From Butyrivibrio sp. AE3009 (GTDB taxonomy: Bacteria; Bacillota; Clostridia; Lachnospirales; Lachnospiraceae), in assembly GCF_000420845.1 (NCBI RefSeq), contig NZ_ATVS01000009.1, forward strand, positions 62,001-126,000: 64,000 nt of DNA, written 5' to 3'. Below the pieces are notes generated by a model. The model saw only the letters and a program-made list of their open reading frames with translations. It had not been told where the DNA came from and did not search any database. This document shows, in pieces, positions 34,277-43,048 of this stretch; the stretch's first letter is position 1; each line of letters begins with the position of its first letter. Position numbers and translations under genes: made by a program.

Positions 34277-35008
34277 CTATATGTTCATCAAACTCAGCGC
34301 TGCATCGTCAGCAACCAGCGTGAAATCAGGATGGAGCTGCAATATTGACGCAGGCACCCAGGGTGTTACTTCTTCGGTGAGGGCCTTCTTAAGTATCTCA
34401 GCCTTTTTCTCACCCTCCACCACCATCAGGATCTTCCTGGCCTTCATGATGGTGCCGATGCCCATGGTGTAAGCCTGGCGCGGAACCTGTGAGGCATCCT
34501 CGAAAAAGCGCTTGTTGGCTTCGATGGTGCTCTCTGTAAGGTCTACGAGGTGCGTTCTTCTTGTAAAGCAGTCTGCGGGCTCGTTGAAGCCGATGTGGCC
34601 GTTGGGGCCAAGGCCCAGGAGCTGCAGATCGATGCCGTTCATGCTGTCAATCAGTTCCTCATATTTGCGGCATTCATCCTCCGCATCTTCGTTGCTTCCA
34701 TCGGGGATGTGGATATTCTTATTTTTGATATTTACCTTGGAAAAGAGGTATTTGTCCATGAAGTAGCGATAGCTCTGATCGTTGTCTGCGGACAGGCCTC
34801 TGTATTCGTCGAGGTTCACGGTCTTAACTCTGGAGAAGTCCAGATCGTCCTTGCGGTACCAATCCACCAGCTGCTCATAGATTCCTATGGGGGATGAGCC
34901 TGTGGCCAGGCCCAGTACGCAGGTGGGTTTCATGATGATCTGGGCGGAGATGATGTTGGCCGCCTTTCTGCTCATATCCTTGTAGTCATGCGCTCGATAT
35001 ATTTTCAT
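34277..35008 (-). CDS. nagB: glucosamine-6-phosphate deaminase
   Basis: A 243-residue enzyme that converts glucosamine-6-phosphate to fructose-6-phosphate and ammonia. Motifs seen are LGLATGSSPIGIYEQL, TVNLDEYRGL with the catalytic Asp, LLGLGPNGHIGFNEP with the active-site His, and GIGTIMKARKI. The start chosen is the ATG at 35008, after GGAGGTAACA; the longer frame reads through a REP-like remnant. It ends a minus-strand gene row with the Fe-ADH homologue, the lyase-like protein and the ROK kinase. That suggests a route for hexosamine, but nagA is not in the window. Confidence 0.95.
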   Translation of the reverse strand: MKIYRAHDYKDMSRKAANIISAQIIMKPTCVLGLATGSSPIGIYEQLVDWYRKDDLDFSRVKTVNLDEYRGLSADNDQSYRYFMDKYLFSKVNIKNKNIHIPDGSNEDAEDECRKYEELIDSMNGIDLQLLGLGPNGHIGFNEPADCFTRRTHLVDLTESTIEANKRFFEDASQVPRQAYTMGIGTIMKARKILMVVEGEKKAEILKKALTEEVTPWVPASILQLHPDFTLVADDAALSLMNI

Positions 35009-35058
35009 TGTTACCTCCGAAATTCTATGGTTGAGATGTGACTCGCAACCGTCCACAC

Positions 35059-36258
35059 TCACTCATATAATTTCATATATAGATTCTTCAGCACTTCTGA
35101 ATCAGGCTCTCGTATTGTGTTGGCAGGCCCTCCGCTTTTTACTGCAATCTCTGCCATCTCATCTATCTTGGCAAAAAAGTCGTCCTTCGAAATTCCAGAT
35201 TCCGCGGCTGTTGGAATCTGGCAGACTCTGCAGATCTTTTTTATCTGGGACAAAAAGAGCTCTGCTGCCCCATCGTCATTATCGCCTTCCGTGGCTGCTC
35301 CTGTGGCTCTTGCCATCTCTGCGAATCTGTCCTTAGCTCCGTCCTTGACATATTCAAGGCATAGATGCGCCAGCATCGCTTCAGCCATTCCCATTGGCAC
35401 ATGAAAGATTCCTGTAACAGGTCTACTCATTGCGCTGATAAGGGCAGCTCCTGTGCTGTTATAGGCTACTCCGGCCTCCAGCGCTGCAATTGACATCTGG
35501 TTTCTGGCAACCTCATTTTCTCCGTCATGATAAGCAAGCGGAAGATAGCGGAATATCCTCCTGATTGCAGAAAGTGCCAGTGTATCGGTAATAGGCTGTG
35601 AATTCTTAGATATATAAGCCTCTATTGCCAGAATCAGTGCGTTAAGCCCGAAAACAGCCGTAGCCTTGACGGGCAAAGTGGTAGTAAGCTCAGGATCTAT
35701 GATGGCAACATCCGGCATTAACTCCTGTCCCCTAAGGAAGATCGGCTCTGTGGCATCGGCAGCTGTAATATATGTAAAAGCTGTAGCCTCTGCGCCTGTC
35801 CCCGAAGCAGTAGGGATTGCAGCCATTTTGGTCCTGATACCTGTTATCTCTTCTCCCACGTGATCCGCAAGTTCTCCGCCGCAGCCGTCAAGAACAGCTA
35901 CTGCCTTCATCAGATCAAGGGCGGCTCCTGTGCCGATACCGATGAGAAAGTCGCAGCCTTCTTTTTTATAGACCTCATAAGCTGCTTTCGCCTTAGCTTC
36001 TGTAGGGTCTTCAAGAAAATCGTGGAATATAGTATAGCCTATTCCCTTTTTGGACAGCGCATCGGTGATGATTCTGACTTTCCCCATTTTGACCATTATC
36101 TGATCGCTGATGATGAGGGCTTTTTGGCCAAAACCATCCATATATCCGGGCGCCTTGGTAAGTGCTCCCCTTCCGGTGACAATCTTAGAAGGCGTGGTAA
36201 ACTCCTTGACCAAAGCTACTCCGTTTTTTCTTTTATCACGCACGTCTGTGTGTTTCAT
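35059..36258 (-). CDS. iron-containing alcohol dehydrogenase homologue lacking metal ligands
   Basis: A 399-residue protein of the Fe-ADH/dehydroquinate synthase superfamily. The nucleotide loop is GIGTGAALDLMKA (107-119) in place of GGGSxxDxAK, and PTASGTGAEAT (149-159) is well kept. All four metal ligands of enzymes such as FucO are replaced: Asp to Asn206 and His to Leu210 (GLNALILAIEAY), His to Ser275, and His to Met289 (HVPMGMAEAML). The catalytic-region His is Arg279. The fold is kept over full length, so it looks like a reused rather than decaying protein. The start is uncertain: ATG 36258 or a TTG 15 codons later after CGGAG. It lies 3 bp after the preceding gene. Confidence 0.8.
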   Translation of the reverse strand: MKHTDVRDKRKNGVALVKEFTTPSKIVTGRGALTKAPGYMDGFGQKALIISDQIMVKMGKVRIITDALSKKGIGYTIFHDFLEDPTEAKAKAAYEVYKKEGCDFLIGIGTGAALDLMKAVAVLDGCGGELADHVGEEITGIRTKMAAIPTASGTGAEATAFTYITAADATEPIFLRGQELMPDVAIIDPELTTTLPVKATAVFGLNALILAIEAYISKNSQPITDTLALSAIRRIFRYLPLAYHDGENEVARNQMSIAALEAGVAYNSTGAALISAMSRPVTGIFHVPMGMAEAMLAHLCLEYVKDGAKDRFAEMARATGAATEGDNDDGAAELFLSQIKKICRVCQIPTAAESGISKDDFFAKIDEMAEIAVKSGGPANTIREPDSEVLKNLYMKLYE

Positions 36259-36261
36259 TCC

Positions 36262-37926
36262 CTAGAACCTGCTCCTCTCATTTCTGATAGATATGATATG
36301 GTCAAAGCCTGTGTAGTCGGTAAAATAAATTGTTGAAGCTCCGCCGTTTCGTAGCTCCGAATCCTCCTTGCCCTCCATGAATCTATGGGTTCCAAAGGCA
36401 GGTCCGATGGTGAGTGTGTCCTTACTGTTTGACAGTTCAACCATCTCATCCTTGACAGTGATGGCTTCTCCGCCCACAAGAGCTGTGGCAAGGTGTCCGT
36501 TCTCAAGGAAGGTTGCACCTGTAACGGAGAGCTCGATTCTCCAGGGAGCGCCTTCTACGCCGCTGGTCTTAACTCTTATGTCGATTCCGTCGTTGTCCTT
36601 GCTCTCCCTAACCCAGACGTCGATATCCATGTCGGGGCCCATCTTCTTATCGCGGGCTGCATTGTCCATCTGCCACCAGTCGTTGGTCTCAGGGATCTTA
36701 TCAGGGCTCCAGGGCAGGTAATACCAACCGTGCATGGTCTGGGACAGGTGCAGTGTCTCTCCCTCCTGAACCATCTTCTCAGCCTTGAAGGCTCTGTGCT
36801 CGCAAAAGCTCCCCGCAACCTTCATCTCCACCTTGATGGTTCCGTTGTGGAAATAGAGGAAATTGGACTTGCCACTCATCACTGTGTAGGTGTATCTTCC
36901 TGTTCTGTTTCTTGAGATACCGGAGTTTTGGTAAAAGACCTTGTAGTCGGGATTGCCGTACAGGCCCTCATGTTCTATGTTTTTCCACTCAGGATGCCAC
37001 ATGAAGAAAATGAGGCAGTCCGGGGTGTGAAGATTCTTTTTTAAACAAATGTCTATGATGGTGTTGGCCATATCATAGAATTCAGGGATGTCATGGCGCT
37101 GCGCCATCAGCACATACTCTGTGTAATAATCTGTAGGATAGGACAGTCTGTCCTTGTCAAAACGGGTGGAGTTGGCGGTAAAAATAGATCCGTCGGGCTC
37201 CCAGTAGTGCAGCATCATGTGGAGGTTTCTGATAACGTGATCCTCGTAGGACTTATCGCCTGTGGCCTCAGCCAGGGTTATCATGGCATCGTTGTTGACG
37301 CGGTTGTAGTTTCCGGCTGATTTCTCCGCATACTCTCCGTCTTCGTTGCAGTCGATGCCCTCTGCCAGATATCTGTTTGCGCAATCGGCCATTTCCTTGC
37401 TGTCGTAGATCTTGGAGCACTCCATAAGAGTTGAGGCTATGGCCCATCTGTGGTTGGGAGTATGGAATCCCCCTGTCATAATGCCTTTTGCGGCGTCTCT
37501 TATGATCTCGTTAAGAGCAGTGAATATCTGATCCTCTTTATCCGTTCTCTTAGCGGCCTTGATATCCTTCAGATAGAAGAAATGCGGCATTATCTTTTTT
37601 ATGCAAAAAGCTGTGTCCGGCGCTGAGGAAAAATTACAGGTCACATAGTCAAAAAGTCCGCTGTCGTGCTGCATCATCCTTGCAAAGCGAAGTCCTGCCA
37701 TTATGCGCTTAAAGAGCGCTTCGTCCTCATGAAAAGAGCTGTCCTCGTTGCAATACACTGCTATCATTGATGCGGTTCTGTAAATTGTGTACTTGGCATC
37801 AAGGATGTGGTCCTGATCCATGAAGGCGCCGTAGTTCTCGTCGTTCTCATCCATGATCTGAACCCGCATGGATTCGTACACCAGCTCCTCTGTGTCTGTT
37901 AAGATTATCTGATAATGATTCTTCAT
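36262..37926 (-). CDS. unclassified (alpha/alpha)-toroid plus beta-sandwich protein, possible polysaccharide lyase
   Basis: A 554-residue cytoplasmic protein without a signal peptide. The N-terminal 330 residues are helical, with a conserved-looking polar set: GGFHTPNHRWAIAS and AEKSAGNYNRVNNDAM. The C-terminal part is beta-rich with many Trp/Tyr (TMHGWYYLPW). This resembles heparinase II/III-type and related lyases that act on uronic-acid oligosaccharides, but I cannot place it in a named family. The start chosen is the ATG at 37926, after AGGAAGGGTATCG. Its place between a ROK kinase and the GH105 gene on one side and nagB on the other supports a role on a uronate-containing glycan. Confidence 0.55.
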   Translation of the reverse strand: MKNHYQIILTDTEELVYESMRVQIMDENDENYGAFMDQDHILDAKYTIYRTASMIAVYCNEDSSFHEDEALFKRIMAGLRFARMMQHDSGLFDYVTCNFSSAPDTAFCIKKIMPHFFYLKDIKAAKRTDKEDQIFTALNEIIRDAAKGIMTGGFHTPNHRWAIASTLMECSKIYDSKEMADCANRYLAEGIDCNEDGEYAEKSAGNYNRVNNDAMITLAEATGDKSYEDHVIRNLHMMLHYWEPDGSIFTANSTRFDKDRLSYPTDYYTEYVLMAQRHDIPEFYDMANTIIDICLKKNLHTPDCLIFFMWHPEWKNIEHEGLYGNPDYKVFYQNSGISRNRTGRYTYTVMSGKSNFLYFHNGTIKVEMKVAGSFCEHRAFKAEKMVQEGETLHLSQTMHGWYYLPWSPDKIPETNDWWQMDNAARDKKMGPDMDIDVWVRESKDNDGIDIRVKTSGVEGAPWRIELSVTGATFLENGHLATALVGGEAITVKDEMVELSNSKDTLTIGPAFGTHRFMEGKEDSELRNGGASTIYFTDYTGFDHIISIRNERSRF

Positions 37927-38014
37927 CGATACCCTTCCTGTCTTATCTGACATCACTTAATGTTAATTATGTATGCTCGTATCAGAAATTCTTGCTTGTT
38001 CATGCTTCTGATAT

Positions 38015-38938
38015 TTACTCTGAGATCAGTGCAGCTCCGATGATGCCTACATCCCCTGCATCCGGAATGCCGCTTGCTATGCGGATCTCAGTATTCTTGG
38101 CACTGCTCCTTGAATAAACATCTCTGTATACTCTCTCCCTTACCTTATCAAGGAAGAGGTCCGCTGCCCTTGTGATTCCGCCGCTAAGGACCAGCACATC
38201 GGGCTGAAGAATATTTATAAGATTGGTAAGTCCTTCGGATAAGTAGTAGACAAACTCATCCAGAACTTTATTCGCTGTTTCATCTCCATCTTTTACTGCG
38301 GCAAAAAAGCTCTCGCCATCGGTATATTCAGGCATTCCCGCTTCCTTAGCCATCTCTGTGAGGGCTGTTGCTGAAGCGTAGTCCTCAAAACAACCTTTTC
38401 TTCCGCAGTTACAGTCACAGCCGTCAATGTTAATGGACATATGGCCAAATTCTGCTGCCGCATAGTTAAGGCCTCGTAGAACCTTGCCACCAATGATGAT
38501 TCCGCCGCCGATTCCGGTGCCCAGAGTAACCATGACAAATACGGGAACGTTGTATTTTCCCGCCACGTACTCGCCGATGGCCGCAGCATTGGCATCGTTG
38601 TCAAAAAAGGTCCTGCTGCCCAGGGGCTCTCCAAGAGCTGTTCTTAGCTTTGGCAAAAAAGGAACTTCCTCAAAGCCGAGGTTATTGGCATAGAGGATGC
38701 GGCCTGTGTCAAGCTCTGCGGTTCCGGGGACACCGACGCCGATGGATTCTATCTCGGATTCGGTGATCCGGGCTTTAGCCATGAGGTCTTTTACGCCCTG
38801 TGCAATGGCGGCGATCATGGCCTCCGGTTCAGATGCTTCTTTGGTCTTTATGGAATTCTTTTTTATTATGTGTAATTCGGAGTCCACCACGCCCATGGCG
38901 ATGTTGGTTCCGCCTACATCTATTCCTATTCTGTACAT
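38015..38938 (-). CDS. ROK family sugar kinase
   Basis: A 307-residue kinase. The phosphate loop GIDVGGTNIAMG is at 4-15, TLGTGIGGGIIIGG near 140, and the zinc motif CNCGRKGCFEDYAS near 176-189, preceded by a GHM-type segment with the His ligand. These fit ROK glucokinases, N-acetylglucosamine kinases or N-acetylmannosamine kinases. With nagB in the same row, an amino sugar or glucose substrate is likely, but not proven. AGAGGTAAGT precedes the ATG. A palindromic REP-like repeat lies directly upstream, between it and the GH105 gene. Confidence 0.92.
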   Translation of the reverse strand: MYRIGIDVGGTNIAMGVVDSELHIIKKNSIKTKEASEPEAMIAAIAQGVKDLMAKARITESEIESIGVGVPGTAELDTGRILYANNLGFEEVPFLPKLRTALGEPLGSRTFFDNDANAAAIGEYVAGKYNVPVFVMVTLGTGIGGGIIIGGKVLRGLNYAAAEFGHMSINIDGCDCNCGRKGCFEDYASATALTEMAKEAGMPEYTDGESFFAAVKDGDETANKVLDEFVYYLSEGLTNLINILQPDVLVLSGGITRAADLFLDKVRERVYRDVYSRSSAKNTEIRIASGIPDAGDVGIIGAALISE

Positions 38939-38959
38939 ACTTACCTCTTATGTGCTCCT

Positions 38960-39060
38960 GGACGGTTGTGAGTCAATGGGGACGGTTCTCTGTGACTCGC
39001 TTCGTGAGTCACAGAGAACCGTCCCCATTGACTCACAACCGTCCCCATTGACTCGCAACC
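38960..39060. repeat. palindromic REP-like repeat, GTCCCCATTGACTCAC type, plus half copy
   Basis: Perfect 39-bp arms (38960-38998 and 39005-39043) enclose the loop GCTTCG. They share GGTTGTGAGTCAATGGGGAC with 19290-19372, but the inner part reads GGTTCTCTGTGACTC instead of GGTTCTTGCTGACTC, changed on both arms. An extra half unit (CCATTGACTCGCAACC) follows to 39060. It lies between the GH105 stop codon and the ROK upstream region. Confidence 0.9.
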
Positions 39061-39070
39061 GCCCACCAAC

Positions 39071-40162
39071 TCACGCCTTCAACACTTCCATCAAGAATAG
39101 CATCGCCATGGCCTGTCCGTAGGGCATGGGCTTGATCTCAATCTCTTTATAGAAGTCCTTGGTAATCCTACCCATAGGCGTTCCATAGGACACCTGATTC
39201 ACCGTTCCGTCGGGATCGATGTAGTTAAGCACAGGCTCCAAAGCCTTCAATCCGACTTCCTTATACTTCTCATCGATAAGTCCCATTCTCACTGCCTTCA
39301 GTATTCCGTAAGCAAATCCGCAGGTGGCACTAGTCTCAACATAGGAAGTGGGATCATCCACAAGGGTGTGCCACATTCCGCTCTCATCCTGGTATTTGGC
39401 GAGGGCCTCCGCCTGGGCCTTAAGGGCCTCAGTGATGAAACGTCTGTCAGCCCCCTTAACTTCTGTAACTGAGAAGTATTCAGGAACTGCGATGGTGAAC
39501 CAGCTGTTTCCTCTTCCCCAGAGGGCCTCAGCGAAGTTGCAATGCTCAAGGAAGGTCCAGCCGTGGAACAAAAGGCCGGTCTTTCTGTCGCACAGATATT
39601 TGATATGAAGAAGGAACTGGTATCTTGCCTCCTGTCTCCATTCGTCGTTATCCTCAATTTCTGCCATGCTGGCAAGGAACATTACCGTCATGAACAGGGT
39701 GTCATCCCAGAGCTCTTCTGTGTTCTCGCTGTCGGAGGTACGATGCTGCAGTCCCCCTTCCTGAGTTCTGGCAAAGTCGTTCATTATGGCAACAGCCCAC
39801 TCATGGCATACGCCCCTGTACACCGGGTTATCAGAATTCTTAAGAAGGAAAGACAATGTCAGCATGGGCGCCACTGTGTTGATATTCTTGGCGGGAAGCC
39901 CAAGGCCTACCTCCTTCTCATAATATTTTTCCAGAGTCTCAAGATAGCTCCTGTTTCCGGTCTCCTCATACATCTGCAAAAGGCCGTAAAGTCCCACGCC
40001 CTGGGTCCACTCCCAGTGCTGATATCTGGAGATATCGTCCCCGGCAAGGCTCTTGGTCTTCATGTTTTCAAGAAATTTCTCATCATCCTCGTACAGGAAT
40101 TTCTGAAAACTGTCTGCCAGTACCTCCAGGGTCTTCAGGATTTTTTCTCTCTCGACTTTCAT
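39071..40162 (-). CDS. GH105 unsaturated rhamnogalacturonyl/uronyl hydrolase
   Basis: A 363-residue intracellular (alpha/alpha)6-barrel hydrolase of the YteR/YesR (GH105) type. These enzymes remove the unsaturated uronic acid left at the end of oligosaccharides by polysaccharide lyases. Seen are HWEWTQGVGLYGLLQMYEET, ENTEELWDDTLFMTVMFLA with the likely catalytic Asp near 151, GLLFHGWTF, and WGRGNSWFTIAVPEYF. There is no signal peptide, so the substrate is imported first. It is divergent from an AraC regulator 73 bp away, which probably controls it. Confidence 0.92.
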   Translation of the reverse strand: MKVEREKILKTLEVLADSFQKFLYEDDEKFLENMKTKSLAGDDISRYQHWEWTQGVGLYGLLQMYEETGNRSYLETLEKYYEKEVGLGLPAKNINTVAPMLTLSFLLKNSDNPVYRGVCHEWAVAIMNDFARTQEGGLQHRTSDSENTEELWDDTLFMTVMFLASMAEIEDNDEWRQEARYQFLLHIKYLCDRKTGLLFHGWTFLEHCNFAEALWGRGNSWFTIAVPEYFSVTEVKGADRRFITEALKAQAEALAKYQDESGMWHTLVDDPTSYVETSATCGFAYGILKAVRMGLIDEKYKEVGLKALEPVLNYIDPDGTVNQVSYGTPMGRITKDFYKEIEIKPMPYGQAMAMLFLMEVLKA

Positions 40163-40235
40163 TTGCTACCTCTTTCTATTTCCTTTATACTTTTACTGTG
40201 AAACTAATTATTCAAATTTCGTTTATGGTGAACCA

Positions 40236-41138
40236 ATGCTGATCAATGACAGTGTCTACTACGAAGACAACCACTATATAATCATCAACAACATAGCCAA
40301 CAATATTTTTTATTACATTGATTATGATAAAAGGGACTATTCCATCAACATGGAATTCCAGCATCTCCACCCCTACTACGAGGTCATGCTGCTTCTTGCC
40401 CCAAATGCAACCCATCTCATTGAGGGTACTCCCTACAATATTCATATGGGCGATATGGTTCTGCTGGCCCCTTCCGTTATGCACAAATCCGTATATTACA
40501 AGGGTGAGCCAAGTAAGCGTGTCATCATCGATTTCATGTATCCGCTGGACAAGCCGGAAACCGCCGAGGCCTACAAGGAGATCCTTAAGCCCTTCCATAC
40601 TGAGGTTCCGATTCTCCGCCTTGAGCTGGAGGACAGGCAGCGCCTGATTGATATCCTGAATGACCTTTTTAGTTTTTCCAAAAATCATGACTACTACGGC
40701 AATGCAGCGGATGAATTCTACATCCACAACAAGTTCCAGGAGTTTTTGTACGGGCTCTACGAGCTCTCGGGTAAAAATATCTATACCAATGATCAGGCCT
40801 ACAACTCCATAGAACAGAAGATGTACGAGATTTCCTCCTTTATTCATGCCAATTATAAGGATGATATTTCTCTCGCTTCTTTGTCTGAGCGCTTTTTTAT
40901 CAGCCCCAGCTATTTATCTCGTGAGTTCAAGCAGGTTACGGGTTTCAATATTTCCAACTACATTCAGCTGACCAGGATCAAGAATGCCCAGTACAGGCTG
41001 GTCTCCACCAATGACAAGATCTCTGCGATTGCTTCGGACTGCGGCTTTGCATCCTTTTCTCAGTTCAACCGCATCTTCAACAGGATCAGCGGCTCGTCCC
41101 CGAGGGAATATCGCCAGTCTGCGGTGCTTAACAAATAA
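40236..41138 (+). CDS. AraC family transcriptional regulator
   Basis: A 300-residue regulator. An N-terminal cupin domain (MEFQHLHPYYEVMLLLA, then IHMGDMVLLAPSVMHKSVYY) is followed by two helix-turn-helix motifs in the last 100 residues (ISLASLSERFFISPSYLSRE and ISAIASDCGFASFSQFNRIF). It lies between two minus-strand gene groups, divergent from GH105, and its stop codon faces the PHP hydrolase gene. This position marks it as the local controller of the glycan genes. The ribosome binding site is weak. Confidence 0.93.
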   Translation: MLINDSVYYEDNHYIIINNIANNIFYYIDYDKRDYSINMEFQHLHPYYEVMLLLAPNATHLIEGTPYNIHMGDMVLLAPSVMHKSVYYKGEPSKRVIIDFMYPLDKPETAEAYKEILKPFHTEVPILRLELEDRQRLIDILNDLFSFSKNHDYYGNAADEFYIHNKFQEFLYGLYELSGKNIYTNDQAYNSIEQKMYEISSFIHANYKDDISLASLSERFFISPSYLSREFKQVTGFNISNYIQLTRIKNAQYRLVSTNDKISAIASDCGFASFSQFNRIFNRISGSSPREYRQSAVLNK

Positions 41139-41168
41139 TCCTTTGTGATAACTGATGGCGCTTATGTT

Positions 41169-42890
41169 TTACACGCACACCGGATTGGTGATGCCCATAT
41201 TGGTGCAATCATCCATGGCCACAAAGTAAATGTAGTGGTCGTGGGGATATTCCAGGGGATTCTCTGTAAGACTGCAGCTGTAATCGTAATGGCCGTTTTC
41301 CTCGGTTGCCTTGAGAATGATCTCTTTAACTACTCCGTTCTCGGTGCAGATCTGAAGCTTGCTCAAGGGTCTGTTGGAATATAGCTTAATTCTTATATCA
41401 AGTTTGTTATCTTCTTTATCTTCATCCCCAAGTTTTTCTCCGGGGCGCTTACCATTAACTGTTGTAAGAAGAATAGGTCCGTTGGTCAAAAAACTGTGGC
41501 CGCAGCGAAGGGCGTCCATGACCTTCTGCGGAGTCCGTGCTTTGCCATGTTCACTGCCTATTCCTATATTCACATAGGTTCTGACGCCGCCGCTGGTAAG
41601 GTTGGTCTCAGCCCATTTTTCCAATATTGGAAGGAGGCTCTCGCAGATCAGCGTGTATACCTTGACCTCTTCGGGATATTTACTTGAGAGTTCCTGCGTG
41701 TTTAGCTGTATCAGGTCTCTTGTATCAAGGATCTCATCATACAGAACATGATAATCATCGGCGCAGATGTTGTGGGTATCGCTTCCGGTGGTGGCAGGAA
41801 GGAAAAGGCCCTTCTTCATGCACTCATGCCACAGGTTTCTTGCCAGATCGTTGGTACTTCCCGGTAACATGGGATTGGAGCCGTTCCATATCTCCATGGT
41901 CTCGAAGATGTCCAGCATATCGTTAAATGCAGGATTCCAGGAGATTGCTCTCTGCAGATCTCTTGGGTGATTGATCTGAGCAAGGCCGCCCTTGTCCTTG
42001 ATGATATTTGTAATCCTTACAAACTCGGAGCGCAGGTACTCATCGGTTCTGTCCTTCTGCTCCGGTATGTTGTAGATAACATCTGTGTCAACTCCCATAG
42101 CCATTACGTGGCCGTTGGAGGTGGAGATCTCTTTGGATATTACGGGAAGGAAGTCCTCTCTTTTTAAAGCCTGCCATGCCTTGTGACCAAGGATATTGTG
42201 GTGGTCTGACAGGGCTCCGTAGCCAAGGCCCATGGCCATCATGGAATTGGCGATATCCTGCGGGGATTCAACAACGTCATCATCTCCGCCAAAGGCGGGG
42301 CTGGAATATATGCTGTGATGATGGTTGTCTCCGGCTATCCATCCCATTTTTTCAAGGTCTATGAAGCGGTTTAGCTCATAGTATCTCTTCTCAAGGGTTT
42401 CTTTTTTCACCTCGATAGAGTCTGTGATGATCTCATATTCACTGCCCTTGGATACTTCGATGAAATAGCAGCCTTCCGGCAGATATCTGTGGAGCGTTCC
42501 GTCAAAGCCGGTGATATCCCTTATCATGGTTATCTTGCCGTTAACCCTGTCGAAATTCTCGAAGTTTTCTCCCTCAAGAAGTTTGAAGAATTTGACCTGG
42601 GCAGGTGTTCCCAGTCCTTTACAGGTGGTCTCTATGAACACATCTCCAAGCTCTGTGCAATTCTCAGGGATTCCGTTTCGGTGAAATCTGTTCCTTTTAT
42701 TGGGGGCAGGATAGTCAACCTCATTGGTCCTTGCCTTGCCGCCGGGGCATACTACCTTGGCATATCTTATGAAGTTTACAAGCCTCTCGGCATCCATCCC
42801 ATCCACAATAGGATCGGACTGCCCTTTTTCCCGTAGCTGTCCCTGCAAAAGTCCTATTGCGATGGATAAAAATTTGGTTTCCTTACTCAT
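41169..42890 (-). CDS. CehA/McbA family PHP-type metallohydrolase
   Basis: A 573-residue protein with a beta-rich N-terminal 180 residues and a central PHP domain. Metal-binding motifs are DNHHHSIYS (near 188), SDHHN, an Asn-His-Pro-Arg segment (QINHPRD) and GSDTH. The set matches the CehA/McbA hydrolases, first known from carbaryl degradation but widespread in glycan loci with unknown natural substrates, perhaps phosphoesters. GTGGAGGAATC precedes the ATG. It is last in the minus-strand row that begins with the ABC transporter and includes the alpha-mannosidase. Confidence 0.85.
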   Translation of the reverse strand: MSKETKFLSIAIGLLQGQLREKGQSDPIVDGMDAERLVNFIRYAKVVCPGGKARTNEVDYPAPNKRNRFHRNGIPENCTELGDVFIETTCKGLGTPAQVKFFKLLEGENFENFDRVNGKITMIRDITGFDGTLHRYLPEGCYFIEVSKGSEYEIITDSIEVKKETLEKRYYELNRFIDLEKMGWIAGDNHHHSIYSSPAFGGDDDVVESPQDIANSMMAMGLGYGALSDHHNILGHKAWQALKREDFLPVISKEISTSNGHVMAMGVDTDVIYNIPEQKDRTDEYLRSEFVRITNIIKDKGGLAQINHPRDLQRAISWNPAFNDMLDIFETMEIWNGSNPMLPGSTNDLARNLWHECMKKGLFLPATTGSDTHNICADDYHVLYDEILDTRDLIQLNTQELSSKYPEEVKVYTLICESLLPILEKWAETNLTSGGVRTYVNIGIGSEHGKARTPQKVMDALRCGHSFLTNGPILLTTVNGKRPGEKLGDEDKEDNKLDIRIKLYSNRPLSKLQICTENGVVKEIILKATEENGHYDYSCSLTENPLEYPHDHYIYFVAMDDCTNMGITNPVCV

Positions 42891-42985
42891 GATTCCTCCA
42901 CTTTTAATCCCATTTTAGGGTCAAATTACGGCATTATCTACGCGGTTTTTATGTTATGTTCACCTAAATATTGCATTTTTTGCTT

Positions 42986-43048
42986 AGTGCCTGTCACTTT
43001 CATCTGCTAAAGTGCCTGTCACTTTCGCGGGGTGAAGTGCCTGTCACC
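42986..43048. repeat. three tandem copies of AGTGCCTGTCAC, 25-bp period
   Basis: Copies start at 42986, 43011 and 43036, exactly 25 bp apart. The last overlaps the stop codon of the alpha-mannosidase gene (TGA at 43046-43044, minus strand), so the coding end was built from the repeat or the repeat inserted at the stop. The units GTGACAGGCACTT are a known type of dispersed repeat in Firmicutes. The gap 42891-43043 is otherwise without a gene. Confidence 0.8.

Noticed and set aside
34242..34285. TACGACTAT-R-TGTT twice, 30 bp apart, at the nagB end
   Set aside because: One copy is coding sequence and stop codon of nagB; two short matches are not enough to claim a regulatory or attachment site.
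42986..43048. possible short CRISPR array
   Set aside because: Only three 12-15-bp units with about 10-bp spacers and no cas genes; this is a dispersed-repeat type, not CRISPR.
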